Shown: positions 40,030 to 49,624, counted from the stretch's first letter. The stretch is DNA of 64,000 bases from Pantoea phytobeneficialis (GCF_009728735.1 NZ_CP024636.1:2791670-2855669); one strand, 5' to 3'. Made by a program: numbers and translations. Notes: generated by a model from the sequence alone, not told the origin.

Positions 40030-42657
40030 ATGAGCAAGAGCACTGCTGAGATCCGTCAAGCGTTTCTCGACTTTTTTCATAGCAAGGGACATCAGGTTGT
40101 AGCCAGCAGCTCCCTCGTACCGAACAACGACCCGACGCTGCTGTTTACCAACGCCGGGATGAACCAGTTTAAAGACGTTTTCCTCGGTCAGGATAAGCGC
40201 GATTACTCGCGTGCGACCACGGCGCAGCGTTGTGTGCGTGCCGGTGGTAAGCACAACGATCTCGAAAACGTGGGCTACACTGCACGCCATCACACCTTCT
40301 TTGAAATGTTGGGCAACTTCAGCTTTGGCGACTATTTCAAAAAAGACGCGATTGCATACGCCTGGGAACTGCTGACGGGTGAGCAGTGGTTTAAGCTGCC
40401 GAAAGAACGTCTTTGGGTCACCGTCTATGAAACGGACGATGAAGCCTATGACATCTGGGCGAATGACATTGGTATTCCGCGCGAACGTATTATTCGCATC
40501 GGTGATAACAAAGGTAGCGCTTACGCTTCTGATAACTTCTGGCAGATGGGTGATACCGGCCCGTGCGGCCCGTGCAGTGAAATCTTCTTCGATCATGGCG
40601 ATCATATTTGGGGTGGCCCGCCGGGAAGCCCGGAAGAAGATGGCGACCGTTACATTGAAATCTGGAATATCGTGTTCATGCAGTTCAACCGTCAGGCCGA
40701 CGGTACCATGCTGCCGCTGCCAAAACCTTCGGTGGATACCGGCATGGGCCTGGAGCGTATTGCCGCGGTATTGCAGCACGTAAACTCCAACTACGAAATC
40801 GACCTGTTCGCCAAACTGATTAAATCAGTGGCTGAAGTGACGGGTGCGAATGACCTCAGCAACAAATCACTGCGCGTTATTGCTGACCATATCCGTTCCT
40901 GTGCTTTCCTGATTGCTGATGGTGTGATCCCTTCGAATGAAAACCGTGGTTATGTGCTGCGTCGCATCATTCGTCGTGCAGTACGTCACGGTAATATGCT
41001 TGGCGCAAAAGATGCCTTCTTCTACAAACTGGTTGCACCGCTAATTGAAGTGATGGGTTCAGCGGGTGAAGATCTGCAACGCCAGCAGACTCAGGTAGAG
41101 AATGTCCTGAAAGCAGAAGAAGAGCAGTTCGCGAAAACGCTGGAGCGTGGTCTGGCATTGCTGGATGAAGAGCTGGCAAAACTGCAAGGTGATACTCTTG
41201 ATGGTGAAACCGTCTTCCGTCTCTATGATACCTTCGGCTTCCCGGTAGACCTGACAGCAGACGTCTGCCGTGAGCGTAATCTGAAGATCGATGAAGCTGG
41301 TTTCGAAGTGGCGATGGAGCAGCAACGCCAGCGCGCACGCGAAGCCAGTGGCTTTGGTGCCGATTATAACAGCGTAATTCGTATTGACTCGGCCTCGGCA
41401 TTTAAAGGCTACGACCAGTTGGTATTGGCTTCCACGGTGCAGGCGCTGTTTGTTGACGGTCAAGCGGTTGATCAGGTCAGCGCAGGGCAGGACGCGGTAG
41501 TGATACTGGATGAAACGCCGTTTTACGGTGAGTCAGGCGGGCAGGTGGGTGATACCGGTGTACTGGCTGGGAATAATGCTGAATTTAGCGTCCAGGATAC
41601 ACAGAAGTATGGTCAGGCGATTGGTCATATCGGTAAGCTTACTCAAGGTCAACTGCGTGTCGGCGATCGCCTGAATGCACAGGTTGATGAAGAGCGTCGC
41701 GCACGTATTCGCCTGAACCACTCGGCGACACACCTGCTGCATGCCGCGTTGCGTCAGGTTCTCGGTGACCATGTAGCGCAGAAAGGCTCGCTGGTAAACG
41801 ACAAATACCTGCGTTTCGACTTCTCCCATTTTGAAGCGATGAAACCGCAGGAAATCCGTCAGGTTGAAGATATCGTCAACGCCCAGATTCGTCGTAACCT
41901 GGCAGTTGAAACCAATATCATGGACCTGGAAGCAGCCAAAGCGAAGGGCGCAATGGCGTTGTTTGGCGAGAAATACGACCAGCGCGTACGCGTGCTGAGC
42001 ATGGGTGATTTCTCCACCGAGCTTTGTGGTGGTACGCACGCAGCACGTACCGGTGATATTGGCCTGTTCCGCATTCAGTCTGAGTCAGGTACCGCAGCAG
42101 GCGTGCGTCGTATTGAAGCCGTTACCGGTGAAGGCGCTCTGGCGCAAGTCAATGCGCAAAGCCATCAGTTGCAGGATATCGCGCATCTGGTGAAAGCCAA
42201 CAGCAGCAATCTGAACGAAAAAGTGCGTGGTCTGGTGGATCACGTACGTGCTCTGGAAAAAGAGTTGCAGCAACTGCGTGACCAGCAGGCTGCGCAAGAG
42301 AGCGCATCCCTCAGTAGTAAAGCCGTGGATGTGAAAGGCACCAAGCTGCTGGTGAGCGAACTGAGCAACGTTGAGCCTAAGATGTTGCGTACTATGATGG
42401 ATGACCTGAAAAACCAGCTTGGTTCCGCGATTATCGTGCTGGCAACCGTTGCTGAAGGCAAAGTGTCATTGATTGCCGGGGTAACCAAAGACCTGACTGA
42501 CCGTGTCAAAGCGGGTGAACTGGTCGGTGAGCTGGCCGCACAGGTCGGTGGTAAAGGCGGTGGTCGTCCGGATATGGCACAGGCGGGTGGTACTAATCCG
42601 CAGGCGCTGGCCGGTGCGCTTGCAGGTGTGCAGGACTGGGTTAGCGATCGACTGTAA
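40030..42657 (+). CDS. alaS: Alanyl-tRNA synthetase
   Basis: 875 residues. The class II catalytic core begins [20 protein letters not shown] with motif 1/2 and motif 3 ([12 protein letters not shown]). The editing domain has the zinc-binding [11 protein letters not shown] and [13 protein letters not shown], and the C-terminal domain has a glycine-rich [15 protein letters not shown]. It charges tRNA-Ala and clears mischarged Ser/Gly. The 136-base gap after recX should hold its promoter; none is clear. Confidence 0.98.
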   Translation: MSKSTAEIRQAFLDFFHSKGHQVVASSSLVPNNDPTLLFTNAGMNQFKDVFLGQDKRDYSRATTAQRCVRAGGKHNDLENVGYTARHHTFFEMLGNFSFGDYFKKDAIAYAWELLTGEQWFKLPKERLWVTVYETDDEAYDIWANDIGIPRERIIRIGDNKGSAYASDNFWQMGDTGPCGPCSEIFFDHGDHIWGGPPGSPEEDGDRYIEIWNIVFMQFNRQADGTMLPLPKPSVDTGMGLERIAAVLQHVNSNYEIDLFAKLIKSVAEVTGANDLSNKSLRVIADHIRSCAFLIADGVIPSNENRGYVLRRIIRRAVRHGNMLGAKDAFFYKLVAPLIEVMGSAGEDLQRQQTQVENVLKAEEEQFAKTLERGLALLDEELAKLQGDTLDGETVFRLYDTFGFPVDLTADVCRERNLKIDEAGFEVAMEQQRQRAREASGFGADYNSVIRIDSASAFKGYDQLVLASTVQALFVDGQAVDQVSAGQDAVVILDETPFYGESGGQVGDTGVLAGNNAEFSVQDTQKYGQAIGHIGKLTQGQLRVGDRLNAQVDEERRARIRLNHSATHLLHAALRQVLGDHVAQKGSLVNDKYLRFDFSHFEAMKPQEIRQVEDIVNAQIRRNLAVETNIMDLEAAKAKGAMALFGEKYDQRVRVLSMGDFSTELCGGTHAARTGDIGLFRIQSESGTAAGVRRIEAVTGEGALAQVNAQSHQLQDIAHLVKANSSNLNEKVRGLVDHVRALEKELQQLRDQQAAQESASLSSKAVDVKGTKLLVSELSNVEPKMLRTMMDDLKNQLGSAIIVLATVAEGKVSLIAGVTKDLTDRVKAGELVGELAAQVGGKGGGRPDMAQAGGTNPQALAGALAGVQDWVSDRL

Positions 42658-42682
42658 CGAAATAAAACTAAGCATCGTGAGG

Positions 42683-42713
42683 AGCGCCAGGAACAGATGT
42701 TCCGGCGCTTTTT
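42683..42713 (+). terminator. Intrinsic terminator of alaS
   Basis: AGCGCCAGGAAC-AGAT-GTTCCGGCGCT with one bulged A, followed by TTTT. It begins 25 bases beyond the alaS stop codon. Confidence 0.85.
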
Positions 42714-42818
42714 AACGCGATGTGCACCAGGTAATGACAAAGTCAGGTTGAGGCAGTGTATTTCGGCTAAACTAACTATCAGCAGAATGTATTGGCGTGA
42801 CAAACCACAATGGTGTAT

Positions 42819-42847
42819 TTGTCATAGACATTGTTCGGCAGTATATG
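42819..42847 (+). promoter_or_regulatory. Candidate csrA promoter
   Basis: TTGTCA (42819-42824) and TATATG (42842-42847), spacer 17, about 60 bases upstream of csrA. In E. coli csrA has several promoters, and others may lie in this 193-base stretch. Confidence 0.45.
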
Positions 42848-42906
42848 ATGGATATGGCCGGGAACCCGAACAGGCCCGACTCTTTTAATCTTTCAAGGAG
42901 CAAAGA

Positions 42907-43092
42907 ATGCTTATTCTAACTCGTCGAGTTGGTGAAACCCTCATGATTGGCGATGAGGTGACTGTAACGGTGCTGGGAGTTAAAGGTAACCAGGTCCGTA
43001 TTGGCGTCAATGCACCTAAAGAGGTTTCAGTGCATCGCGAAGAGATCTATCAGCGCATCCAGGCAGAAAAAGCTCAGCCTACGAGTTACTAA
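42907..43092 (+). CDS. csrA: Carbon storage regulator CsrA
   Basis: 61 residues: [20 protein letters not shown] with the RNA-binding Leu4 and Arg6 region, [20 protein letters not shown] with Arg44, and a C-terminal tail as in E. coli. The dimer binds GGA motifs in mRNA leaders; its RBS region here, CAAGGAGCAAAG, itself has a GGA, in line with autoregulation. BarA, which controls the CsrA-titrating RNAs in E. coli, is encoded at the left end of the window. Confidence 0.98.
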   Translation: MLILTRRVGETLMIGDEVTVTVLGVKGNQVRIGVNAPKEVSVHREEIYQRIQAEKAQPTSY

Positions 43093-43099
43093 CGGATTC

Positions 43100-43136
43100 A
43101 GCGCCTCGCTTTGCGGCGAGGCGCTACCGCTTTTCC
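43100..43136 (+). terminator. Probable terminator of csrA
   Basis: AGCGCCTCGC-TTTGCG-GCGAGGCGCT, a perfect 10-pair stem, followed by ACCGC and then TTTTCCCC. The T-run is short and offset, so the call is moderate. Confidence 0.6.
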
Positions 43137-43284
43137 CCTGCTTTTCTGTTTTTCCTGTTATTTTCCTCTTTCTCATTTTGTTATCTGTATCGACCTTTTA
43201 CTGTTGATTAATCACTCTTTTTGTCGGCAAATTGCGCGGATTGTTTGTCATTTGTGCAAACAAACTTGTAGTGGGAAAAATTGT

Positions 43285-43312
43285 TTGACTTATAAGTGCG
43301 GGAAAGTAATAT
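43285..43312 (+). promoter_or_regulatory. Promoter of the tRNA-Ser/tRNA-Arg operon
   Basis: TTGACT (43285-43290) and TAATAT (43307-43312), spacer 16. A GC-rich discriminator (GTGCGCCACGC) follows, the form found at stringently controlled stable-RNA promoters. It lies 65 bases ahead of the first tRNA. Confidence 0.75.
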
Positions 43313-43376
43313 GTGCGCCACGCAGTGCCGATGAGCGGAAACAAAGTTCAGCAGCACAGTTCGTAAGAACGCGTAA

Positions 43377-43469
43377 GGTGAGGTGGCCGAGAGGCTGAAG
43401 GCGCTCCCCTGCTAAGGGAGTATGCGGTCAAAAGCTGCATCCGGGGTTCGAATCCCCGCCTCACCGCCA
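43377..43469 (+). tRNA. serV: tRNA-Ser (anticodon GCU)
   Basis: 93 nucleotides including the encoded CCA. The acceptor stem GGTGAGG pairs with CCTCACC, and the anticodon stem CTCCC/GGGAG holds the loop CTGCTAA with GCT at 43411-43413. There is a long variable arm (type II tRNA) and T-arm GGGGTTCGAATCCCC. It reads AGC and AGU. Confidence 0.98.
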
Positions 43470-43478
43470 TTTTTCGAT

Positions 43479-43555
43479 GCATCCATAGCTCAGCTGGATA
43501 GAGTACTCGGCTACGAACCGAGCGGTCGGAGGTTCGAATCCTCCTGGATGCACCA
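43479..43555 (+). tRNA. argV: tRNA-Arg (anticodon ACG), copy 1
   Basis: 77 nucleotides with encoded CCA. Acceptor GCATCCA/TGGATGC, anticodon loop CTACGAA with ACG at 43513-43515, T-arm GGAGGTTCGAATCCTCC. The first base of the anticodon is expected to be deaminated to inosine, reading CGU, CGC and CGA. First of four identical copies; the arg symbols follow E. coli order and cannot be distinguished by sequence. Confidence 0.98.
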
Positions 43556-43642
43556 TCGAAAAAGATGTCGTAAAGAGTGAACGAGCAGTTCCTTTCGTGG
43601 TGAGTTGTTAGCACCCTGCGTTGTACAAGAATTTTCAGAAAT

Positions 43643-43719
43643 GCATCCATAGCTCAGCTGGATAGAGTACTCGGCTACGAACCGAGCGGTCGGAGGTTCG
43701 AATCCTCCTGGATGCACCA
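43643..43719 (+). tRNA. argY: tRNA-Arg (anticodon ACG), copy 2
   Basis: Identical over all 77 bases to copy 1. The spacer from copy 1 is 87 bases. Confidence 0.98.
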
Positions 43720-43777
43720 TTCTTCGTATCATTCCCAGGTTGATTTCAGTAAGTCCATCGCAAGAAAATCTCTCAAT

Positions 43778-43854
43778 GCATCCATAGCTCAGCTGGATAG
43801 AGTACTCGGCTACGAACCGAGCGGTCGGAGGTTCGAATCCTCCTGGATGCACCA
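43778..43854 (+). tRNA. argZ: tRNA-Arg (anticodon ACG), copy 3
   Basis: Identical to copies 1 and 2. The 58-base spacer from copy 2 ends in GTCCATCGCAAGAAAATCTC TCAAT, which nearly repeats before copy 4. Confidence 0.98.
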
Positions 43855-43907
43855 TTCTTTGTCTCATCATCAACTTCAGTCAGTCCGTCGCAAGAAAAAC
43901 TCTCAAT

Positions 43908-43984
43908 GCATCCATAGCTCAGCTGGATAGAGTACTCGGCTACGAACCGAGCGGTCGGAGGTTCGAATCCTCCTGGATGCACCA
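43908..43984 (+). tRNA. argQ: tRNA-Arg (anticodon ACG), copy 4
   Basis: Identical to the other three. The 53-base spacer from copy 3 repeats most of the preceding spacer, pointing to tandem duplication of tRNA plus spacer. No clear terminator follows in the 195 bases before yqaB. Confidence 0.98.
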
Positions 43985-44179
43985 TTCTCTCGTCTTTACT
44001 CGCCGTTCAAATAAAAACACTGAATTAACCGTCATTTATGCGCGGTACCGTTTTCTCACCTTTTTCTTAAATCCAAAATTGCTAATGCTTTCAAAGCATT
44101 TGCTGTTAAGCACACCTGGCGACAACCTGAGCGCATTACGTTAAAGTAAGGGCACCTTTGCAGGATGTCCGGAGTGACA

Positions 44180-44746
44180 ATGTACGACCAATATGACGCC
44201 TTGATTTTCGATATGGACGGCACGATTCTCGATTCCGAGCCGACACATCGAAAAGCCTGGCATCAGGTTCTCAGCCGCTATGGTTTCACCATTGATGACG
44301 AAAAAATGGTGAGCTTAAACGGTGCGCCTACCTGGCAGCTGGCGCAATTTATCATCGAGCAAAACAACGCTACGCATGATCCACATCAGCTGGCGGCGGA
44401 AAAGACCGTGGCCTTCAAAGCGATGTTGCTGGATAGCGTTCGTCCGTTGCCGTTGATGGAAGTGGTCAAGGCTTATCATGGCCGTCGTCCGATGGCGGTG
44501 GGGACCGGCAGTGAACATAGCCTGGCGGAAGCGTTGCTGAAGCAGTTAGGGGTTTATCATCTTTTTACCGCAGTCGTCGGCGCCGATGATGTCCTGCGCC
44601 ATAAACCGCAACCTGATACCTTTTTGCGCTGCGCCGAGCTGATGGGCGTTGCTCCCGCACGATGTGTGGTATTTGAAGATGCTGATTTTGGCGTGCAGGC
44701 CGCTAAAGCGGCAGGTATGGATGTGGTTGATGTCCGTTTACTGTGA
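44180..44746 (+). CDS. yqaB: Fructose-1-phosphate/6-phosphogluconate phosphatase (HAD family)
   Basis: 188 residues from the ATG at 44180 (MYDQYDALIFDMDGTILDSE), with GGAG 5 bases upstream; an upstream in-frame start at 44165 is less family-like. HAD motif I is DMDGT, motif II VGTGSEHSL, motif III the lysine of RHKPQPDTF and motif IV FEDADFGVQAAKAAGM. It is a small sugar-phosphate phosphatase of the beta-phosphoglucomutase subgroup. yqaA begins within its stop codon. Confidence 0.93.
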   Translation: MYDQYDALIFDMDGTILDSEPTHRKAWHQVLSRYGFTIDDEKMVSLNGAPTWQLAQFIIEQNNATHDPHQLAAEKTVAFKAMLLDSVRPLPLMEVVKAYHGRRPMAVGTGSEHSLAEALLKQLGVYHLFTAVVGADDVLRHKPQPDTFLRCAELMGVAPARCVVFEDADFGVQAAKAAGMDVVDVRLL

Positions 44747-45171
44747 ATGACTTTCTGACTTATGGCTCGTTATTTGGCAGTAGCTTTCTGAGTGCCACTC
44801 TCCTTCCGGGAAGCTCAGAAGCGATGCTGGTTGCCCTACTGATCGCCCAAAAAGGGTCGGTCTATGGGTTGCTATTGGCTGCATCAGTGGGAAACACGCT
44901 GGGCGGCTTGACGAACATTTTTCTTGGTCGCCTGATGCCACCAAAAGGGCAGGGGAGATGGCATAACACAGCAATGACGTGGTTACACCGATTCGGACCT
45001 GCAGCCCTGTTGTTTAGCTGGCTACCCGTGGTGGGCGATCTGCTCTGCGTCTTCGCAGGCTGGTTGCGCGTTGGCTGGCTTCCGGCGTTGTTGTTTCTCG
45101 CCATCGGTAAAACACTGCGTTACATCGTTATCGCGACGGTCACTTTGCAAGGTTTGCAATGGTGGCATTGA
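44743..45171 (+). CDS. yqaA: Inner membrane protein YqaA (DedA/SNARE-associated family)
   Basis: 142 residues. The start is a GTG that overlaps the yqaB stop (GTGA), giving [20 protein letters not shown], which aligns with E. coli YqaA. About four membrane segments are seen. Conserved: [29 protein letters not shown] and [15 protein letters not shown], the family pattern of re-entrant loops with proline and glycine. Function is unknown to me; membrane homeostasis is inferred from the family. Confidence 0.9.
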   Translation: MNDFLTYGSLFGSSFLSATLLPGSSEAMLVALLIAQKGSVYGLLLAASVGNTLGGLTNIFLGRLMPPKGQGRWHNTAMTWLHRFGPAALLFSWLPVVGDLLCVFAGWLRVGWLPALLFLAIGKTLRYIVIATVTLQGLQWWH

Positions 45172-45244
45172 TTCGCACAGATTCGAGGCTACGGTTAACA
45201 TTATGCTGAACAAAAATAAATTATTCGCACAGCGGGAGGTTAAT

Positions 45245-46807
45245 GTGATCCCGGACGTATCAAAAGCGCTTTCCTGGCTGGAAGCGCATCCCGACGCGTT
45301 AAAGGGTATCGGCCGTGGCATTGAACGCGAAACGTTGCGTGTCGAGCCGGATGGTCACCTGGCAACCACCGGGCACCCTGAGTCCCTTGGGTCAGCGCTG
45401 AAGCATGATTGGATTACCACCGATTTCGCTGAAACGCTGCTCGAGTTCATCACGCCTGTTGATCAGAACATTGATCACATGCTCAGTTTCCTGCGCGATA
45501 TTCACCGCCATGTGGCGCGTGAGCTGGGTCAGGAGCGCATGTGGCCGTTTAGCATGCCCTGTATCATCGACGATGCGGATAAAATCGAGCTGGCGCAATA
45601 TGGCAGCTCCAATATCGGCAAAATGAAGACGTTGTATCGTCAGGGTTTGAAAAACCGTTATGGCGCGCTGATGCAGACCATTTCAGGCATCCATTACAAT
45701 TTCTCACTGCCGCTGTCATTCTGGCGTGAGTGGGCGGATGTTAAAGACGCGGAAAGCGGTAAGGAGACCATCTCCGCCGGGTATCTGCGCCTTATTCGTA
45801 ACTACTACCGTTTCGGCTGGGTGATCCCGTATTTGTTTGGCGCATCACCAGCCATTTGCTCCAGCTTCCTGCAAGGTCGGGAAAGCAATCTGCCGTTTGA
45901 AACGAACGATAAAGGTACGTTGTGGCTGCCGTATGCCACCTCATTGCGTTTGAGCGATCTTGGCTATACCAACAAATCGCAAAGTGGACTGGGTATCACC
46001 TTTAACTCGTTGGAAGGCTATGTGGCGGCATTAAAAGCGGCGATCAAAACACCTTCTGAAGAATACGCTGCCATTGGCACCAAAGATGCCGATGGTAACT
46101 GGTTGCAGCTGAACACGAATGTGCTGCAAATTGAGAACGAGTTGTATGCGCCGATTCGTCCGAAACGCGTGACACGTAGCGGTGAAGCACCTTCAGACGC
46201 GCTACAACGCGGCGGCATTGAATATATTGAAGTTCGCTCGCTGGACATCAATCCGTTCTCCGCGATTGGTGTCGATGCCAATCAGGTGCGTTTCCTCGAC
46301 TTGTTCCTGATTTGGTGTACGCTGGCGGATGCGCCGGAAATGAGCGCGGATGAGTTGCTCTGTAGCCGCAAAAACTGGAATCGTGTGGTGCTGGAAGGTC
46401 GTAAGCCGGGCCAGATGATTGCTGTGGGATGCAGCGCGACGCAGCATACCCTGGTTGAAGTGGGCAAGGCGTTGTTTGCGGATCTGCGTCGGGTGGCAGA
46501 AGTGCTCGACAGCAACGAGGGCAGCACGCAATATCAACAGGTTTGCGATCAACTGGTGGCATCGTTTGATGATCCTGAGCTAACCTATTCGGCGCGTATC
46601 CTTCATGCGATGAAGGAAAATGGTTTGACCGGAACCGGTGTGGCATTGGCTGAACAGTATCGTCATCTGCTGTGTGAGGAGCCGCTTGAGGTTCTGAGCG
46701 AGGATGATTTTACGCGCCAGGCACAGGCTTCCGTGCTCGCGCAGGAGACGCTGGAACAGAGTGATACGCTGGATTTCGCCAGCTATCTCGCCAGCCGGGA
46801 AGGGTAA
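45245..46807 (+). CDS. gshA: Glutamate-cysteine ligase
   Basis: 520 residues from a GTG at 45245 ([17 protein letters not shown]), with the strong RBS GGGAGG 5 bases upstream; E. coli gshA also uses a non-ATG start here (TTG). An ATG at 45203 would add 14 residues and has a poorer RBS. Family motifs: [17 protein letters not shown] (ATP/metal site) and [13 protein letters not shown], then [14 protein letters not shown]. It makes gamma-glutamylcysteine, the first step to glutathione, and so draws on the cysteine made by the cys operons of this window. Confidence 0.95.
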   Translation: MIPDVSKALSWLEAHPDALKGIGRGIERETLRVEPDGHLATTGHPESLGSALKHDWITTDFAETLLEFITPVDQNIDHMLSFLRDIHRHVARELGQERMWPFSMPCIIDDADKIELAQYGSSNIGKMKTLYRQGLKNRYGALMQTISGIHYNFSLPLSFWREWADVKDAESGKETISAGYLRLIRNYYRFGWVIPYLFGASPAICSSFLQGRESNLPFETNDKGTLWLPYATSLRLSDLGYTNKSQSGLGITFNSLEGYVAALKAAIKTPSEEYAAIGTKDADGNWLQLNTNVLQIENELYAPIRPKRVTRSGEAPSDALQRGGIEYIEVRSLDINPFSAIGVDANQVRFLDLFLIWCTLADAPEMSADELLCSRKNWNRVVLEGRKPGQMIAVGCSATQHTLVEVGKALFADLRRVAEVLDSNEGSTQYQQVCDQLVASFDDPELTYSARILHAMKENGLTGTGVALAEQYRHLLCEEPLEVLSEDDFTRQAQASVLAQETLEQSDTLDFASYLASREG

Positions 46808-46809
46808 AA

Positions 46810-46884
46810 AAGAAAAGGCCACATCACTGTGGCCGAATAAACATCTCTGTTGTCAGGGATGATGATAACAAATGCGCGTCTTTC
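46810..46884 (-). ncRNA. micA: Small regulatory RNA MicA
   Basis: Read on the minus strand from 46884 the sequence begins GAAAGACGCGCATTTGTTAT CATCATCCC, the known 5' end of E. coli MicA, with an A-rich middle part that varies. It ends in the terminator hairpin GGCCACA-GTGA-TGTGGCC (46834-46817) followed by TTTTCTTTTTT. It lies between gshA and luxS, antisense to both, as in E. coli. By family knowledge it is an Hfq-dependent sRNA that represses ompA and other outer membrane protein mRNAs through its 5' end. The exact 3' end is uncertain by a few bases. Confidence 0.93.
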
Positions 46885-46890
46885 ATATAT

Positions 46891-46918
46891 TCAGACGTTG
46901 GGCGAACAGAAAAGTTTC
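46891..46918 (-). promoter_or_regulatory. Sigma-E promoter of micA
   Basis: On the minus strand GAAACTT (46918-46912) and GTCTGA (46896-46891), spacer 15, close to the sigma-E consensus GGAACTT / TCTGA. The start at 46884 fits at 7 bases from the -10. Envelope stress control of MicA is known in E. coli. Confidence 0.85.
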
Positions 46919-46956
46919 ATCGTTTTAAAAAAATTCTCAAAACAGGAGGTGACAAT

Positions 46957-47472
46957 ATGCCACTGCTGGATAGTTTTACTGTAGATCACACCATCATGGC
47001 GGCGCCCGCAGTGCGTGTTGCGAAAACCATGAAAACTCCTCATGGCGATACCATCACCGTTTTTGACCTGCGCTTCTGCCGACCAAACAAAGAGATTCTG
47101 ACCGAGCGCGGTATTCATACGCTGGAGCATCTTTTCGCCGGATTTATGCGTAACCACCTGAATGGTGAAGGCGTGGAAATCGTCGATATTTCACCGATGG
47201 GTTGCCGCACGGGTTTTTACATGAGCCTGATTGGCGCGCCGGACGAGCAGCGTGTGGCAAAAGCGTGGAAAGGGGCGATGGAAGACGTTCTGAAAGTTAA
47301 AGAGCAGAACCAGATCCCGGAATTGAACGAGTATCAATGTGGTAGCTACAAGCTGCACTCACTGGACGAAGCGCAGCAGATTGCGCGCAACGTGCTGGCA
47401 CATGAGATTGGCGTTAACTATAACGACGAGCTGAAACTGCCGGAAGAAAAATTGCACGAACTGCACATCTAG
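46957..47472 (+). CDS. luxS: S-ribosylhomocysteine lyase (autoinducer-2 synthase)
   Basis: 171 residues. The metal site [14 protein letters not shown] (HxxEH) and the third ligand region [12 protein letters not shown] with the catalytic cysteine are intact, as is [16 protein letters not shown]. It cleaves S-ribosylhomocysteine to homocysteine and DPD, the AI-2 precursor. RBS CAGGAGG is ideal, 7 bases before the ATG. The upstream region is occupied by micA on the other strand, so the luxS promoter and micA promoter face or overlap each other. Confidence 0.98.
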   Translation: MPLLDSFTVDHTIMAAPAVRVAKTMKTPHGDTITVFDLRFCRPNKEILTERGIHTLEHLFAGFMRNHLNGEGVEIVDISPMGCRTGFYMSLIGAPDEQRVAKAWKGAMEDVLKVKEQNQIPELNEYQCGSYKLHSLDEAQQIARNVLAHEIGVNYNDELKLPEEKLHELHI

Positions 47473-47491
47473 TTGCTACTGATGCAGAAAG

Positions 47492-47520
47492 AAAAATGCC
47501 GCGTTAATCGCGGCATTTTT
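47492..47520. terminator. Bidirectional terminator between luxS and corB
   Basis: AAAATGCCGCG-TTAAT-CGCGGCATTTTT with A-run on the left and T-run on the right, so it can work for both convergent genes. It starts 19 bases beyond the luxS stop. Confidence 0.9.
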
Positions 47521-47523
47521 ATG

Positions 47524-48810
47524 TCAGGAACCAATTGATGATTTGAGCGGCGTGTGCGGTGTAATGCGCACCTGCTTCACCATGTTGTCCTGCACATCGA
47601 GAATATCGATATCATACTTGCCGACCTGAACCTGAGTATTCACCTGCGGAATCTCTTCCAGCACTTCCAGCAGCATACCGTTGATGGTGCGGGCTTCCTC
47701 TTCCGGCAGTGACCAGTTGAACGCTTTGTTAATTTCGCGCACGTTAGCCCCCCCCTCAATCAGCACCGAACCGTCATTCTGCGGCATCACTTCTTCTGCC
47801 AGCGTGGGAGACATTGAGGTGGTGAAATCACCGACGATTTCTTCAAGGATATCTTCGATGGTTACCAGACCTTTGATATCGCCGTATTCATCAACGACCA
47901 GTCCGACCTTCTTCTTATTGCGCTGGAATTTCACCAGTTGAACGTTCAGCGGTGTCCCTTCAGGCACATAGTAGATTTCGTCGGCAGCACGCAGTAGCGT
48001 CTCTTTGTTAAACTCTTTTTTCTCGGTCATCGTGCGCCAGGCTTCGCGCACACGCAGCATGCCAACACAGTCGTCCAGTGAGTCGCGAAACAAAACAATA
48101 CGGCCATGCGGCGAATGGCTGAGCTGACGCACCACCGATTTCCAGTCGTCGTTAACGTTGATGCCGACAATCTCGTTGCGCGGCACCATGATGTCTTCTA
48201 CGCCAACCTTTTCCAGATCCAGCACGGACAGCAGCATATCCTGATTGCGACGCGACATAAGGCTACGCGATTCATACACAATGGTACGTAGTTCTTCTTT
48301 ACTCAACGCTGAGCTAATTGAACCATCGGTTTTAATGCCGACCATCCGCATCAGAACTCGCGTAATGGTATTCAACAGCCAGACCAGCGGTAGCATGACG
48401 TATTGCAGGGGGGCGAGGAGAAAACTGCTGGGATAAGCGACCTTCTCCGGGTAGAGCGCAGCAATCGTTTTAGGCAGAACCTCGGCGAAAACCAACACCA
48501 CAAAAGTCAGGATACCGGTGGCAATCGCTACTCCGGCGTCGCCGTATAAACGCATACCCACGATGGTGCCTAACGCTGATGCCAGGATGTTGACCAGGTT
48601 GTTGCCGATCAACACCAGGCTGATCAAACGATCAGGGCGACGCAGCAGCTTCTCGACGCGGCGCGCGCTGCGCTGACCGTTTTTCGCCTGATGGCGCAGT
48701 TTGTAGCGATTGAGCGTCATCATGCCGGTCTCAGAACCGGAGAAATAAGCCGAGACCAGCACCATGATGACCAGCGTGATGATCAGCGTGGTGGTTGAAA
48801 CATGTTCCAA
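47524..48810 (-). CDS. corB: CNNM/CorB family magnesium/cobalt efflux-associated membrane protein
   Basis: 428 residues from a TTG start at 48810 (L/M-EHVSTTTLIITLVIMVLVSA), preceded by AAAGGA; it aligns with E. coli YfjD. Upstream codons to 48870 overlap the ypjD 3' end. Order: DUF21 membrane domain with about four segments (AYFSGSETGMMTLNRYKL, PDRLISLVLIGNNLVNILAS), paired CBS domains (about 195-320; VEDIMVPRNEI) and a CorC/HlyC domain (SVLIEGGANVREINKAFNW). It is convergent with luxS. The true start codon is an inference. Confidence 0.9.
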   Translation of the reverse strand: MEHVSTTTLIITLVIMVLVSAYFSGSETGMMTLNRYKLRHQAKNGQRSARRVEKLLRRPDRLISLVLIGNNLVNILASALGTIVGMRLYGDAGVAIATGILTFVVLVFAEVLPKTIAALYPEKVAYPSSFLLAPLQYVMLPLVWLLNTITRVLMRMVGIKTDGSISSALSKEELRTIVYESRSLMSRRNQDMLLSVLDLEKVGVEDIMVPRNEIVGINVNDDWKSVVRQLSHSPHGRIVLFRDSLDDCVGMLRVREAWRTMTEKKEFNKETLLRAADEIYYVPEGTPLNVQLVKFQRNKKKVGLVVDEYGDIKGLVTIEDILEEIVGDFTTSMSPTLAEEVMPQNDGSVLIEGGANVREINKAFNWSLPEEEARTINGMLLEVLEEIPQVNTQVQVGKYDIDILDVQDNMVKQVRITPHTPLKSSIGS

Positions 48811-48823
48811 CGCAAAAATTCCT

Positions 48824-49624
48824 TTAGTGAGAAGATTGGGTGAGCAGGTGTTGCAGTACGCGGCTGCCAAAGTAGGCCATTGTCAGCAAAATTGCACCGC
48901 TGCAATTGAACCAGACGACACGGCGACCGCGCCAGCCCTCGTGGTAGTGTCCCCAGAGCAAAACGATATAAACAAACCAGGCAATGATCGACAGCACCGC
49001 TTTATCCACATTCTCGGCGCTGAACAGATTGTGCATATAGAACAGGCCGGTCACCAGCACCAGCGTCAGCAGCACGACGCCAATCTGGGTGATGTGAAAC
49101 ATTTTGCGCTCAATGCTGAGCAGCGGCGGCATATCCTGAGTGAAGGCCAGCTTTTTATTTTTCAGCTGATAATCGATCCACGCCAGTTGCAGCGCATACA
49201 GCGCGGCAATAATCAGGGTCGCGTAGGCAAATAGCGACAGACCGATGTGGATCATCATGCCTGGCGTGGTTTCCAGATGGGTAATAAAAGCGTTAGGCAC
49301 GAAAGTGGCAAACGCCAGATTGATCAATGCAAAGCTATAGACAACCGGCAGCAGCAGCCAACCGCGATTGCGCGAGGCGACGATAGTCATAATGGCGCAA
49401 ATCAGCAGGCTGACCAGCGAGCCAATATTTAACAGGCTGAGATTTTGCCCGTTATCGACGGCAAAAATGCGTTGTTGTAACGCCACTGCGTGGGCTATTA
49501 ACGCCACACAGGCGGAAAGCACAGCAAAACGCCGCCAGCCACCATTGCGTTTCAGCAGGCTGGGGATGATCAAAGCAAGGCTGAGAGAGTAGGCGAACAA
49601 CGCCACGATCGCGAAAACGAACAT
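48824..49624 (-). CDS. ypjD: CcsA/HemX-like inner membrane protein YpjD
   Basis: 266 residues, eight probable membrane segments. The family WxWD-like heme-handling region is only partly present: the conserved parts are HIGLSLFAYATLIIAALYALQL and the C-terminal ILLWGHYHEGWRGRRVVWFN with histidines. It belongs to the cytochrome c assembly CcsA family by fold, but no c-type cytochrome genes are nearby. It is just upstream of corB on the same strand (13-base gap to the TTG start) and divergent from ffh. Function is not established. Confidence 0.88.
   Translation of the reverse strand: MFVFAIVALFAYSLSLALIIPSLLKRNGGWRRFAVLSACVALIAHAVALQQRIFAVDNGQNLSLLNIGSLVSLLICAIMTIVASRNRGWLLLPVVYSFALINLAFATFVPNAFITHLETTPGMMIHIGLSLFAYATLIIAALYALQLAWIDYQLKNKKLAFTQDMPPLLSIERKMFHITQIGVVLLTLVLVTGLFYMHNLFSAENVDKAVLSIIAWFVYIVLLWGHYHEGWRGRRVVWFNCSGAILLTMAYFGSRVLQHLLTQSSH

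Noticed and set aside
43643..43984. Possible CRISPR-like repeats at 77 bases with short spacers
   Set aside because: The repeats are complete tRNA-Arg genes with cloverleaf, anticodon and CCA.
43348..43985. Open frames reading [20 protein letters not shown] across the tRNA cluster
   Set aside because: They are translations of the reverse complement of the four tRNA-Arg genes, a known source of spurious proteins in databases.
44036..44179. Terminator of the tRNA cluster in the gap before yqaB
   Set aside because: No stem followed by T-run could be found in this AT-rich stretch, so none is listed.
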